Assembly (NCBI GenBank): GCA_964396375.1
Contig: CAYNEY010000006.1
Span: 93,265-157,264 of the forward strand
From: FEN-1139 sp964396375
GTDB lineage: Bacteria; Myxococcota_A; Polyangia; Polyangiales; Polyangiaceae
Length of the DNA: 64,000 nucleotides
Direction of reading: 5' to 3'
Each line of letters begins with the position of its first letter. Position 1 is the first letter of the stretch. The position numbers were made by a program, and so were the translations under genes. The notes beneath the pieces are model-generated. The model saw only the letters and a program-made list of their open reading frames with translations. It was not told the origin of the DNA and did not search any database. This document shows, in pieces, positions 52,659-63,100 of the stretch.

Positions 52659-53103
52659 CGCGTGGAACGCAATCGATGCGCGATACGGCGCGTGGTGGCT
52701 ATTGCCGCTACGCGCCGTTTTGCATGGTGCGGGTTGTTCGGCCGCGAGGGAGTCAAATGGCCATCGCTTGGCATGGAACCGGCGGCGGAATCTGGTCAGG
52801 GTGCGTGCCGGTGGAAACTTCGCGGCTTCGGTGCAGGGGCCAATCGGTGGGTAAGGCAGTTTTCTCCCGGATTCTCGCGCCGTTGGGCTGGGAATCGGAT
52901 GTTCTGGTGCTTTACTTTCGCGACCTGCTCGGCCTATGCTCGGGCGCCGTTCGAGGTTGTCATTCTCGAATGAATCTGACTATCTCAACGGCATGTCTTG
53001 GTTCCGGGTCACCACAGGGTGAGACGGGCTCGGACAGAACCCAGAGCAATCTAAGTCGGAATGAGTTAGGGAATGCTTCCCACCACAGAAGGGTGAGCTC
53101 GCT
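52659..53103. other. 445-bp non-coding region between the GltG-like and TPR lipoprotein genes
   Basis: Begins with the terminator at 52685-52721. A weak promoter-like pair, TTGTCA (52957-52962) and CTATCT (52980-52985) with a 17-bp spacer, lies 120 bp before the next gene. Open frames of 103 and 143 codons here have no ribosome-binding site or protein-like composition, and one overlaps the terminator, so they are not called. Confidence 0.5.
52685..52721 (+). terminator. Intrinsic terminator after the GltG-like gene
   Basis: A perfect 9-bp stem (ACGGCGCGT at 52685-52693 with ACGCGCCGT at 52710-52718) with a small inner GGC/GCC pairing is followed by a run of four T (52718-52721). It lies 27 bp after the stop codon. 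Confidence 0.85.
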
Positions 53104-54036
53104 ATGAATCCCCGCACCGTAATGAGCACCGTGTGTTTCTTCTCCACCGCTCTCTTCGCATTGGCGGGCAGTGGATGCAGCCGCGACCACATCGAGGCGA
53201 TCAACCGAGCCAATGAAGGTGACCAGGCCGTCAAGGTGAACGTCGAGGGAGCCATCCAGAAGTATGAGGAGGCGGTCCAACTGGATCCGATGAACCACCG
53301 CATCCTGAGGAAGCTCGCCAACGCCTACGAGAAAAAAGAAGACTGGGACAAGATGGCGTCCACGATGGCGAGAGCCGTGCAGGCGGCGCCAGAGTTCGCC
53401 GATTATTGGTTCAAGCGAGGGTATGCACTCGTGAAGCAGGCCGAGGGTGGAAATCCCGACGCATACAACGAGGCCAAGGAGCCCTTGAAGAAGTGTGTGG
53501 AGAAGGATCCAAATCTGGCAGAGTGCTACTTCTTCCTGGGGCAGTGCAACCTCTGGACGCAAAACGATCAGGACGCGCTCGCCAACTACAGCAAGGCTAT
53601 TGAGCACGATCCGGTTGGGAACGCGATGTACTACCCGCCTCTTGCAGAGCTGTATGTGAACCTGAAGTTCTACAAGGAAGCGGAGCAGGTCCTTCAGAGT
53701 GGCACGAGCCTGATCAAGCCGACTGAGGCTTCGGCGAGCCACCTCTATGGCATGTACATCCTCATGTTCCAGGTCTCCCAGGCGAAGGACGACAAGGCGG
53801 GTATGGTTGCTGCGATGGAGAAGGCGCAGGAAGTTGCGGGTGACAAGCACCCGGAGATTGCGTTCAACCTGGGCAGCACGTACGCCGTGATGGATCCTCC
53901 CCAGAAGGAGAAGGCAGTTCGTCTGTTGAACTCGTTCACCAAGCGGGTGTGCCGAGGTGGACAAGCGCAGAAGTTCAAGGAACAGTGCGAGACTTCACAG
54001 AGCCTCATTCAGAAGCTTGGCGGCATGCCGGACTGA
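53104..54036 (+). CDS. TPR-repeat lipoprotein
   Basis: Encodes 310 residues. The leader ends GSGC (FALAGSGCSR), a probable lipobox, so the protein is a lipoprotein. It then has five to six tetratricopeptide units (AIQKYEEAVQLDPMNHRILRKLANAYEKKEDWDKM, AECYFFLGQCNLWTQNDQDALANYSKAIEHDP, NLKFYKEAEQVLQ). The C-terminal part has two Cys. It would act as a lipid-anchored interaction platform in the envelope. In the Myxococcus cluster this interval holds other genes (GltH and companions), so its exact counterpart is unclear. The start has GGTGAG upstream. Confidence 0.75.
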   Translation: MNPRTVMSTVCFFSTALFALAGSGCSRDHIEAINRANEGDQAVKVNVEGAIQKYEEAVQLDPMNHRILRKLANAYEKKEDWDKMASTMARAVQAAPEFADYWFKRGYALVKQAEGGNPDAYNEAKEPLKKCVEKDPNLAECYFFLGQCNLWTQNDQDALANYSKAIEHDPVGNAMYYPPLAELYVNLKFYKEAEQVLQSGTSLIKPTEASASHLYGMYILMFQVSQAKDDKAGMVAAMEKAQEVAGDKHPEIAFNLGSTYAVMDPPQKEKAVRLLNSFTKRVCRGGQAQKFKEQCETSQSLIQKLGGMPD

Positions 54037-54194
54037 TGCGCGGGGGGACCCTTGCCCCAGTGAGCGGGCTCTTTCCTGCAACTACTTGTCGTGATTCGGG
54101 TTTTTGGAGCACCACTCCACAGAGCATAACGTTTGAATGTGCCATGACCGGCTGGGATCGCCCAGTCGGTCGTGAGCAGTTGGGCTGAGGAAGC

Positions 54195-57100
54195 ATGGAC
54201 CTAGAGCAGCGTCTGAGTCATCTGGAAGGCCACCATGAGTACTACGGCATGGCGGAGGTGTTGGAGCAGGCCATCGGCGGCAGCGCGGACAGCGCCACCA
54301 AGGCTGCTTTCCATTTGCGATTGGGGCGGCTCCTCAACGAGCGCTTCCTGCAGGGTGTGCGCGCACTCAAGCACTTCCAGGACGCGTTCAAGCTGAATCC
54401 CAGTTTGCTTGAGGCGTTGGAGGAGGCTCGCCAGGTGTACTGGCAGATTGGCAAGCTGAACATGGTTCAGAAGCTGATCGAACTAGAGCTCAAGACGGCG
54501 AGCGAGCCGAATAGGATAGTGGTGCTGGCGAACGAACTCGGTGAGGTGCTCCAAGACCAGGGGCAGCATGAACGAGCGATCGCGGCGTATCAGCGTGCGC
54601 TCGAGCAGGCTTCGGCCAGTGATCGAGCGAGACTGCAGGCCTTGATCGAGGACCTTGGAGTGGGGGAAGAAAGCTGGCAAGAGCGGATCGCCGCCCTGCT
54701 GCGGAGCGCCCATCAGACCACAGTTCGTCCCGAGAAAGCCGCATGCTTTCTGCGAGCCGCGCGGATTGCCGCACGCTTCGCGCCCGATGAGGTGGAAGGG
54801 ATGCTTTCGCAGGCCTACACCGCCGACAGCTCGAATCCGGCCGTGGCACTGCTGCTCGAAACGCTCCTTGTCCAGGCCGAGCGCGCCGAGGTCATCCTGC
54901 AATTGCAGCAAGCGATCATCGAGGGAGATCTGACGACCGAGGAGCGTGTCCAGGCGTTGGTGCGCTTCGGAATTCGCTGGGCGCTGCGACACCAGAATCC
55001 AGATGTGGCTGGCCAGTTTCTCGCGGAAGCACTGCGGCTCGATCCTGCCTGCACGGTGGGGCTCTACTACATGCGGCCAGTGGCTCCAGCCCCAGAGGGG
55101 GCGGCGAATGAGTTCTTGGCGCTGCTCGATGACGTGATGGCTACCCCTCCGGGACAGGTGAATCCGGAGATATGGGCGCTTGCCGGTCTCGTGGCGTGGA
55201 AGGATTGCGGTGATGTGATCCGCGCCCGGAGATATTTCACCATGCTCGGTCGTCTGGATGCGGAGCACCCAGATTTGTTGGCATTCGAACTCCAACTTGG
55301 AACTACCTTGCGTGATCGTTCGCCAGCGGGAGAGACCGGGGAGGATCAGGTTGCTGGTGCGAGTGGGGTTGCGGTGTCGCACTCGACTGATACATCTGCC
55401 AGTGCCTCCGCGAACTCAGTGCCGAGTGAGGCTTCCGTTCCATCTGCGGAGCCCAGCGTTACGGGGCCAGCGCTCGCGACGGCTTCCACAGCAACAGTAA
55501 GCCAGAGCGTTGCTGTCGCCGGGCCGAAGACCACCGCCCAGGTCCCGACGGCGGTCTCCGAAGCCGTGATTGCCTCGAGCCAGACCACCGCAGGCACTGA
55601 TGCCACCGGGTCGCGGCAGACCTCTGATGCATCACGCGTCGCAGAGCTGCGCGCGCAACTGGTGCAGCAGGAGGAGAGTCGGAAGTTCCATGAGGTGGTG
55701 AAGACCTTGGTGGCACTTGGCGATGAACTCGATGAACCCACCGAGCGCGTCGAGGCCTACCTACGGGCGGCGGAGTTGTATGTCGGAAAGTTTGCGAACC
55801 AGGCCGAGGCGGTACGGGTCTACGAGCGGATCATTGAGTGTGAGCCGCAGAATCCCGTGGCAGTCGACTACCTCCGACAGATGTATGAGAAGCGACGGGA
55901 TTGGGAGAAACTGATCGGTCTGAATCTGGTGCAGGCCAAGGCGCTGGACTCGATCGATGAACGCACTGGAGAACTCCGTGCAATCGCACGTATGGCTTCC
56001 GAACGGGTGAAGAAGCCTGAGATCTGCATCGAGCTGTGGCAACAGGTGCTGGAGGGGGATCCGAGCGACAACGAGGCATTGGGCGCTCTCGCGCAGATGT
56101 ATGAGCGTGCACGTGAGTTCGAGAAGCTCGCCTCGGTTCTGGAGCGGCAGGTACAGGCGACCTTTGACAATAAGGAACGGATCGCGATCCTGACCAAGCT
56201 GGGTCAGGTAGTAGGCGATCGACTGAACGATGATGAGCGGGCGGTCGATGCGTATCGAGCATTGCTTGATCTGGTGCCGGACGATAGACGCGCGCAGGAG
56301 CAACTCAAGAAGCGCTATACGGCATTGGGTCGGTGGGACGATCTTGAGGTCTTCTACGCCGAGTCTGGCAAGTGGGATGAGTTCATTCGCATCCTAGAGG
56401 CGAGTGAGGCAAAGGCTCAGGATCAGCAGCAGCGAACCGCGATGCTGATGAAGATTGCAGAGCTGTGGTTGGTGCAAAAGCAGAAGGCAGATCGGGCAGC
56501 GAAAGCCTACGAGAAGGTCCTTCAACTGGACCAAGACAACCTTGCAGCTGCGGAGCGCCTGATCCCCATCTACACCGCTCAGAATAGCTACAAGAGTTTG
56601 GCAGCGGTCGTAGAGATCAGACTGCGCCACACCGAGGATGAACCCTCACAGCTGATGTTGCTTCGGGACTTGGCAGGCCTCTACGAGACGAAGCTGTCGG
56701 AGACAGAGAAGGCTCTTGCTTGTGCGCTTCGAGTGTTCACCTTGGCTCCCGAGGATGAGCAGAGCCTTGACGATTTGGAACGTGTCGCGCGCGTCACCGG
56801 TAGCTGGAATGAGGTGGTGACAGCGGTTCGGAAGGTGATCGACGATGGTCTGCATCTAGATACCGACCTTATCGCCGCGTTGCGGCTCCGTCTGGGGAAA
56901 GTGCTGGACGCAGAGTTGGGGGATGTGGACGGCGCGTTGCTGGAGTTCGGTGCTGTGCGTGATTTGGTTCCAAATCATCCAACGGCTCTTGAAGGTCTTG
57001 AACGGCTGTATCGGAAGACCTCGCGATATGCGGAGTTGCTTGAGGTCTATCAGCAGCGGCTCGATGCTCTCGAGATCGGCTCAGAGGAGCGCAAGCAGGT

Positions 57101-60100
57101 GCGCTTTGCCATAGCCGAACTAAATGAGCAGCAGTCCGGGGACGTGTCTGCTGCGATTGTCACCTACGAAGGGGTTCTTGAGGAGGATCCAACCGATACC
57201 CATGCGCTGCAGGCGTTGGATCGTTTGTACCGGCAGAGCAAGGCGTGGGTGCAATATGCGGAGGTGCTGCGTCGTCGCATTGAGCTTGATGTCGACGAGA
57301 AGACGCTGGTTGATCTCAAGTACCGCCTCGCTTCGGTGCTGCTCGAAGAGCCGGGTTCGGAAGAGGAAGCTCTCAATAATTACCGGGAGATTCTACTGAT
57401 CGACCCGGAGCATGAGGGCACGCGCGGAGCACTCGAGCGGCTACTCGAGAACGAGGTGTTGCGCTCGGAAGTTGCGATGACCCTTGAGGCTATCTACGAG
57501 AGCCGAGAGGATTGGGACAAGCTGATCACGACCTTGGAGATTCTCGCGAACAACACCGTTGAGCTCTCCCGTCGGGTCGAGTTGTTGCGGAAAATGGCAC
57601 TTACGGCAGCTACCCGCCTGGGCCAATTCGATCGAGCAATTGACGCGCAGGCGCGGGCACTGGCAGAGGATCCTACTGAGGAAGACGCGCGGATCGAGCT
57701 TGAAGGCTATGCCGAACAGGCCCAAGCCCATGCCCGGCTGGCTGAGGTATATGCGGATATCGCGAAGGGCCTGTCCGATCCTGTGCTTGCCCGTGGATAC
57801 TGGATTCGCCTGGCTGCGCTGTTCGAGCAGCAGGGACAGATCGCGTCCGCGTCGGAGTGTTTTGAGAAGGTGTTGGAGCTTGACCCAGCCGATCTTGAGG
57901 CGCTTTCGGCGATGGACTCGCTGTATCGGCGCACCTCCTCCTGGGCAGAGCTGGTGGGCGTGTACCGACGGCGCATCGAACTGTCTCAGGATGCCGTAGA
58001 GAGTGAAGAGCTGTACAGCCAAATGGCGGAGGTATTGGAGCAGCAACTCGGGAAACCGGCCGAGGCAATCGCAGCTTATCGAGAGGTTCTGGCGCTCGAT
58101 CCAACAAGTCAACGTGGGCTTGGTGCTCTCGAAGGTTTGTTCACCCGCCAAGGGATGTGGAGCGAGCTAGCTGAGAACCTCGAAAGTCAGCTGAATCTTG
58201 CAGACTTTGAGGAGAGTCAGATCGCCATCATGCTGCGCCTGGCGGCGCTGCGCCTTGAACAAATGGGTGAGGCAGAGGCGGCGATTGACGGCTACCGGCA
58301 GGTGCTGGAGCGAGAACCCACCAACGCCGTTGCACTTGCCGCGCTCGAGCAACTCGGCCAGCGTGAGGAGTTCGAGCTGGTGGTGGCGGAGATCTTGGAG
58401 CCGATCTACAGGGATCAGGGCGATTTCGCGCGATTGATCGCAGTGATTGAGGTTCAGATTCGCCGCGCTGATGATGCTGCGCGGCGGGTTGAGCTGCTGC
58501 AGCAGGTTGCGGAGCTTCAGGAAGAGGCAGGACACAATCCGGCCGCTGCCTTCGACACCATGACTCGGGCTCTCGCAGTCGAGCCAGAGAGCGAGAGCAC
58601 GCTGGAAGCTCTGGATCGCCTCGCGCGTTCAACCAACCGTTTGCGGGATCTTGCTGAGTTTTTGGACCGGTTGGCGAGTTCGCAACAGGCTCCAGATCTC
58701 GGAAGTCGCCTGATGATGGCGGCGGGGCGGATCTACGAAGACGATGTGCAGGATGTCGAGCGAGCCATCGGCCTGTACCAGCGTGTGTTGGCGATAGATC
58801 CTCTGAACCTGGGCGCAACGGATTCTCTCCAGGCGCTCTTCCAGGCCACCTCGCGCTTCGCCGACATGTCCCTGGTTCTGCAGAGGAAGGCGGAGATTCT
58901 CGAGGATCTCGATGAACAGAAGGCCGCGCTGTATGAGGCTGCCCGACTGGAAGAGGAGGTTCTGGAGCGTCGTGAGAATGCGATCGGCGTATATCTCAAG
59001 GTTCTGGAGGTAGATTCGGAGGATTTGCGCAGCATCGATGCGTTGATCGCGATCTACCTCGGGCTGGAGCGGTGGAAGGATCTGCTCGGGGTTTTCGTTC
59101 GCAAGGTCGACTTGGTGCTCGATCCAGAAGAGAAGAAGCTCATCTATTACCAAATGGGTGCGGTGTATGAGCGAGAACTCGGTGATGTCGCTCAGGCGAT
59201 CGACACCTATCAGAAGGTGCTGGAACTCGATCCCGACGATATTGAGGCGCTTGGGCGGCTAGACGTGCTCTATCAGGCAGCCGAGAACTGGCAGGAGCTG
59301 CTGACCATTTTGGGACGGGAAGCTGAGCTCGCTCAGGATCCGGAAGAGAGTGTCGGGTACCAGTATCGGATTGCCGAGATTTTCGACCAGAAGATCGCGG
59401 ATGTCGAGCGAGCAGTGGAACTCTACCGGGAGATCCTGGATATCCAGCCTGACCATGCTCCCACGCTGCAGGCGCTGGAGGCGATCAAGGATTCGCAGCG
59501 TGCGCCACTTGCGGCCGCCGCTGTTCTGGAGCCAATCTACGAGGCGAGCAGTCAGTGGACGAAGCTGATCTCGGTTTTGGAGGTTCAGGTCAAGGGACAG
59601 ACTGATTCCTTCGCCCAGTGTGAGATCCTTCATCGTATCGCGTCGTTGTACGAGGAGAGCCTGCACGATCATGCTCGCGCGTTTGATACGATGGCGCGGG
59701 CGATCGTGGTGGATAGTTCGAGCGAAGAGGCACTGGGTTCGCTGGAGCGGCTCGCTACCGTCACCGACCGCTGGTCGTCGGTAGCTTCGCTCTATGACGG
59801 TGAGTTCGAGAAGCTCGAGGGTGAGCCTGAACGATTCGTTGAACTGGCTCTGCGGGTGGCGCAGATCTACGAGGTTCAACTCGAGAATGTCGACCAGGCA
59901 GTGGCGCGGTACCGAAAGGTGCTCAAGGTCGAGATTGAGAACCAGAGTGCGCTCCGCGCTCTGGACCGGTTGTTCACGCAGACCGAGCGATGGGCAGAGC
60001 TGGTAGACATACTGTCGAGGTCGGCAGAGCTTGGAGAAACGCCCGACGAGATCCTGGACACGAAGTTCCGGCTCGGCCAAGTCTACGAGACGCGACTGGG

Positions 60101-63100
60101 TGATTCAGAGCGGGCCATCGAAACCTACCGTGAAGTGATCGCGGCAGCTCCCGACCACGATGGCGCCATTTCCGCCCTCGAGGGGTTGTTTGTCGCGGGA
60201 ACGCGGCAGGTTGAGGTGAGCGCCATCCTGGAGCCGTTGTACCAGGGCAGTGGAGAATGGGAGAAGCTGCTCCAGGTGCACGAGGCGCAGCTCCGGTTCA
60301 CGGAGGACCCGGAGGAGCGCCTGGCCATGTATGGCCGCATTGCCGAGGACGCTGAAGAGCGGCTGATGGATCCGGTGATGGCGTTCGGAGTGCGTGTCCG
60401 ATGCATTCGCGAATTCCCTCTCGAGGAGCGTACGGGAGAAGAAATTGAACGCCTGGCTGGGATGATTGACGACGGCTGGAAGGAACTCGCCAACGCCTAC
60501 GCTGACGTGCTCGGTGCCGAGAGCACCACCAAGGAGATTCAGTCGACGATCGGTAAGCGCCTGGCACGCGTGTATGAGGAGGAGTTGAGTGACATTGGGC
60601 GCGCTGAGGAGACGTATCGCTATGTGCTCACCGTGGTGGAACGCGATGGCGATGCTCTAGCGAATCTCGATCGTATCTACAGTGGAAACGAGCAGTGGGT
60701 CGAACTGGCGGGTGTGCTCGAGCAGCGTGTGGTTGCTGCTTCGGAGGTTTCGGATCGCGTCGAAATGTGCCTGAGACTCGGAGAAGTTTACGACGAGCAG
60801 CTCGGTCAGAAGGTAGAGGCGGTACGGGCCTATCGACAGGTGTTCGACGAACTTGAGCCTACCCATGAGCAGGCGATTCTTGCGCTCTCACGAATCTACG
60901 AGGAGACTGAGCAATGGACGGCGCTTCGCGAAGTCTTTGAGCGCCAGCTCGAGAACTGCGTGGGTGATGTCGAGGAGGCGGAGATCCGCGGCCGGTTGGC
61001 ACGCCTGAGTGCTGACCGTCTGAACAATGTCGCGGAGGCGATAGAGGGTTGGAAGCGTGTGCTTGACCTCCGGGGAGAGGACGCCGAGGCACTGTGGGCT
61101 CTCGCTGATCTCTACCAGAATGAGGGTAAGTGGGCTGAACTCACCGATGTCCTCGAGCGCCACTTTGATATCGCGGATAGCGACGAAGAGCGGGTTAGTA
61201 TCCTCACACGTCGGGCAAGACTGTTCGCCGAACAGCTCAACCGTGATGAAGAGGCGCTTGGGACCTGGAATCGTGTACTGGACATCGACTACGCAAACGC
61301 AGCCGCACTCCGCGAAGTAGCGGTGATCTGGCGGAAGCGGGGCGATGCAACAGAACTCGTGACTGCGCTCCATGCGTTGATTGATCGGGCATCGTCGCTG
61401 CTTCCGACCGAGGAAGTGATCGCTGCGTATCGTGAGCTGGGGCGCCTCTACACCAACTCGCTTTCGCAGAGCTACGAGGCAAGTGAGGCCTGGAAGCAGC
61501 TGCTCGAGCTGGATCCCCAGGATTTTGAGGCGATGGACGCCCTGGAGACGATCTTCCGTGCTGAGGAGCGTTGGCCGGATGTCATCGGGATCAAGATGCA
61601 GCGCGCCGAGGCTTTGCCGTCGGTCGAGGAGAGGATTCGCGAGCTGCTTGAGGTGACGGAACTCTGGAAGCGAGAGGCGGCGGACTATGCGGGTGCAACC
61701 CCAGCATACGAGGCCATTCTGCGTCTCGATTCGACCCACACCGAGGCGTTTGAGTGCCTGGAGAAGCTACACGGACAGGCGGAACGCTGGGAAGCGCTGG
61801 TCGAGTTGTACTTGGCACGGCTCGAGAGCCGCGAAACGGTGGCCGAGAAGTCGGACCTGCTTCGCCGGATTGCGCGAGTGTTCGATGAGCGATTGAATGA
61901 CCAAAACCAGGCCTTTGTCGCGTTGGTCAACGCTTTTGCGGAAGATTTCAGTGACGACGACACTGCTCGCTACTTGGAAAAGATGGCACAGGCCACCAAT
62001 CGCTGGGGTGAGCTACTGAGCACGGCCAATGATTGGCTGCCAGAGCAGACCGAGCCCAGGAGCAAGATTCAGCTCTGTCTGCGGCTAGGCAAGTGGTACG
62101 GACAGGATCTGGGTCACCCGGAGTGGGCACAGCCCTACTATCAGCAGATCGTCCAGCTCGATCCGAACAACGTTCAGGTCTTGCGGCAGATGGCGGCGAT
62201 CCACCGGGTGTCGGGGAATTGGCAGAAGGTTGGGGAGACGCTGCAACGAGCACTCGACGTAGTGGTTTCGAATGACGATCGGAAGATGATTCTGGTCGAC
62301 ATGGGCGAGTTGCTCGAACGCAATATGGGCCAGGTCGAGGCTGGTATTGGATTCTACAGGCGGGCGCTCGAGGTTGACGCCGAGTATCTGCCTGCATTGG
62401 AGGCACTGGATCGGATCTTCGAGGCCCAAAACGATGCCGTGCAGCTGGTGGAGGTGCTGTCCGCTAAAGTCAGAGCACTCAGGGACGACGAGCAGTCTTC
62501 GAAGCAGAAGTTGCGCATGGCGCAACTCTACGAGACGAGTTTGCGAGCGCCGGAGCGCGCCGGGCAGATGTACCGAGAGGTGCTGGAGGCAGATGCAGCG
62601 AATCTGATCGCTCTTCGTGGGTTGGAGCGGATTGACGAGCTGACTCACAATTGGGCAGATCTGGTGGTGGTGCTCGAGCGACAGCTGGACGTGGTGGAGA
62701 CCGAGCGCGAGCGAGTGGAGTTGCTGCTGAAGTTGGCAGCTGTTCTGGAGGAGCAGTTCCTCAAGGTCGACGTTGCCACACAGAGGCTGGAGGCTGTGCT
62801 TGAGATCGATCCTAGCGAGGAGCGGGCCTACGTAGCGTTGGAGCGCTGCTATCGCCGCATGAAGCAGTGGCTTGACCTGATCGGAACGTTTGAGCGCCAC
62901 ATCAGTGAGACGGCCACGCAGTCCACCAAGATCGACCTTTACGGGCAGATCGCCCAGGTGTTCGGCGAGGAGGTCGGGGACGTTGAGCGCGCCATCGACG
63001 CCTATCAGAGCATCGTCGATTTGGACGACACCAACATTGCTGCGCTTGACGCGCTATCCAAGCTTTTCGAACGTCAGGGTGACGCGTCTCGCGCTATTGA

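Noticed and set aside
52676..53107. 143-codon open frame between the GltG-like and lipoprotein genes
   Set aside because: It covers the terminator, has no ribosome-binding site and ends inside the next gene's start.
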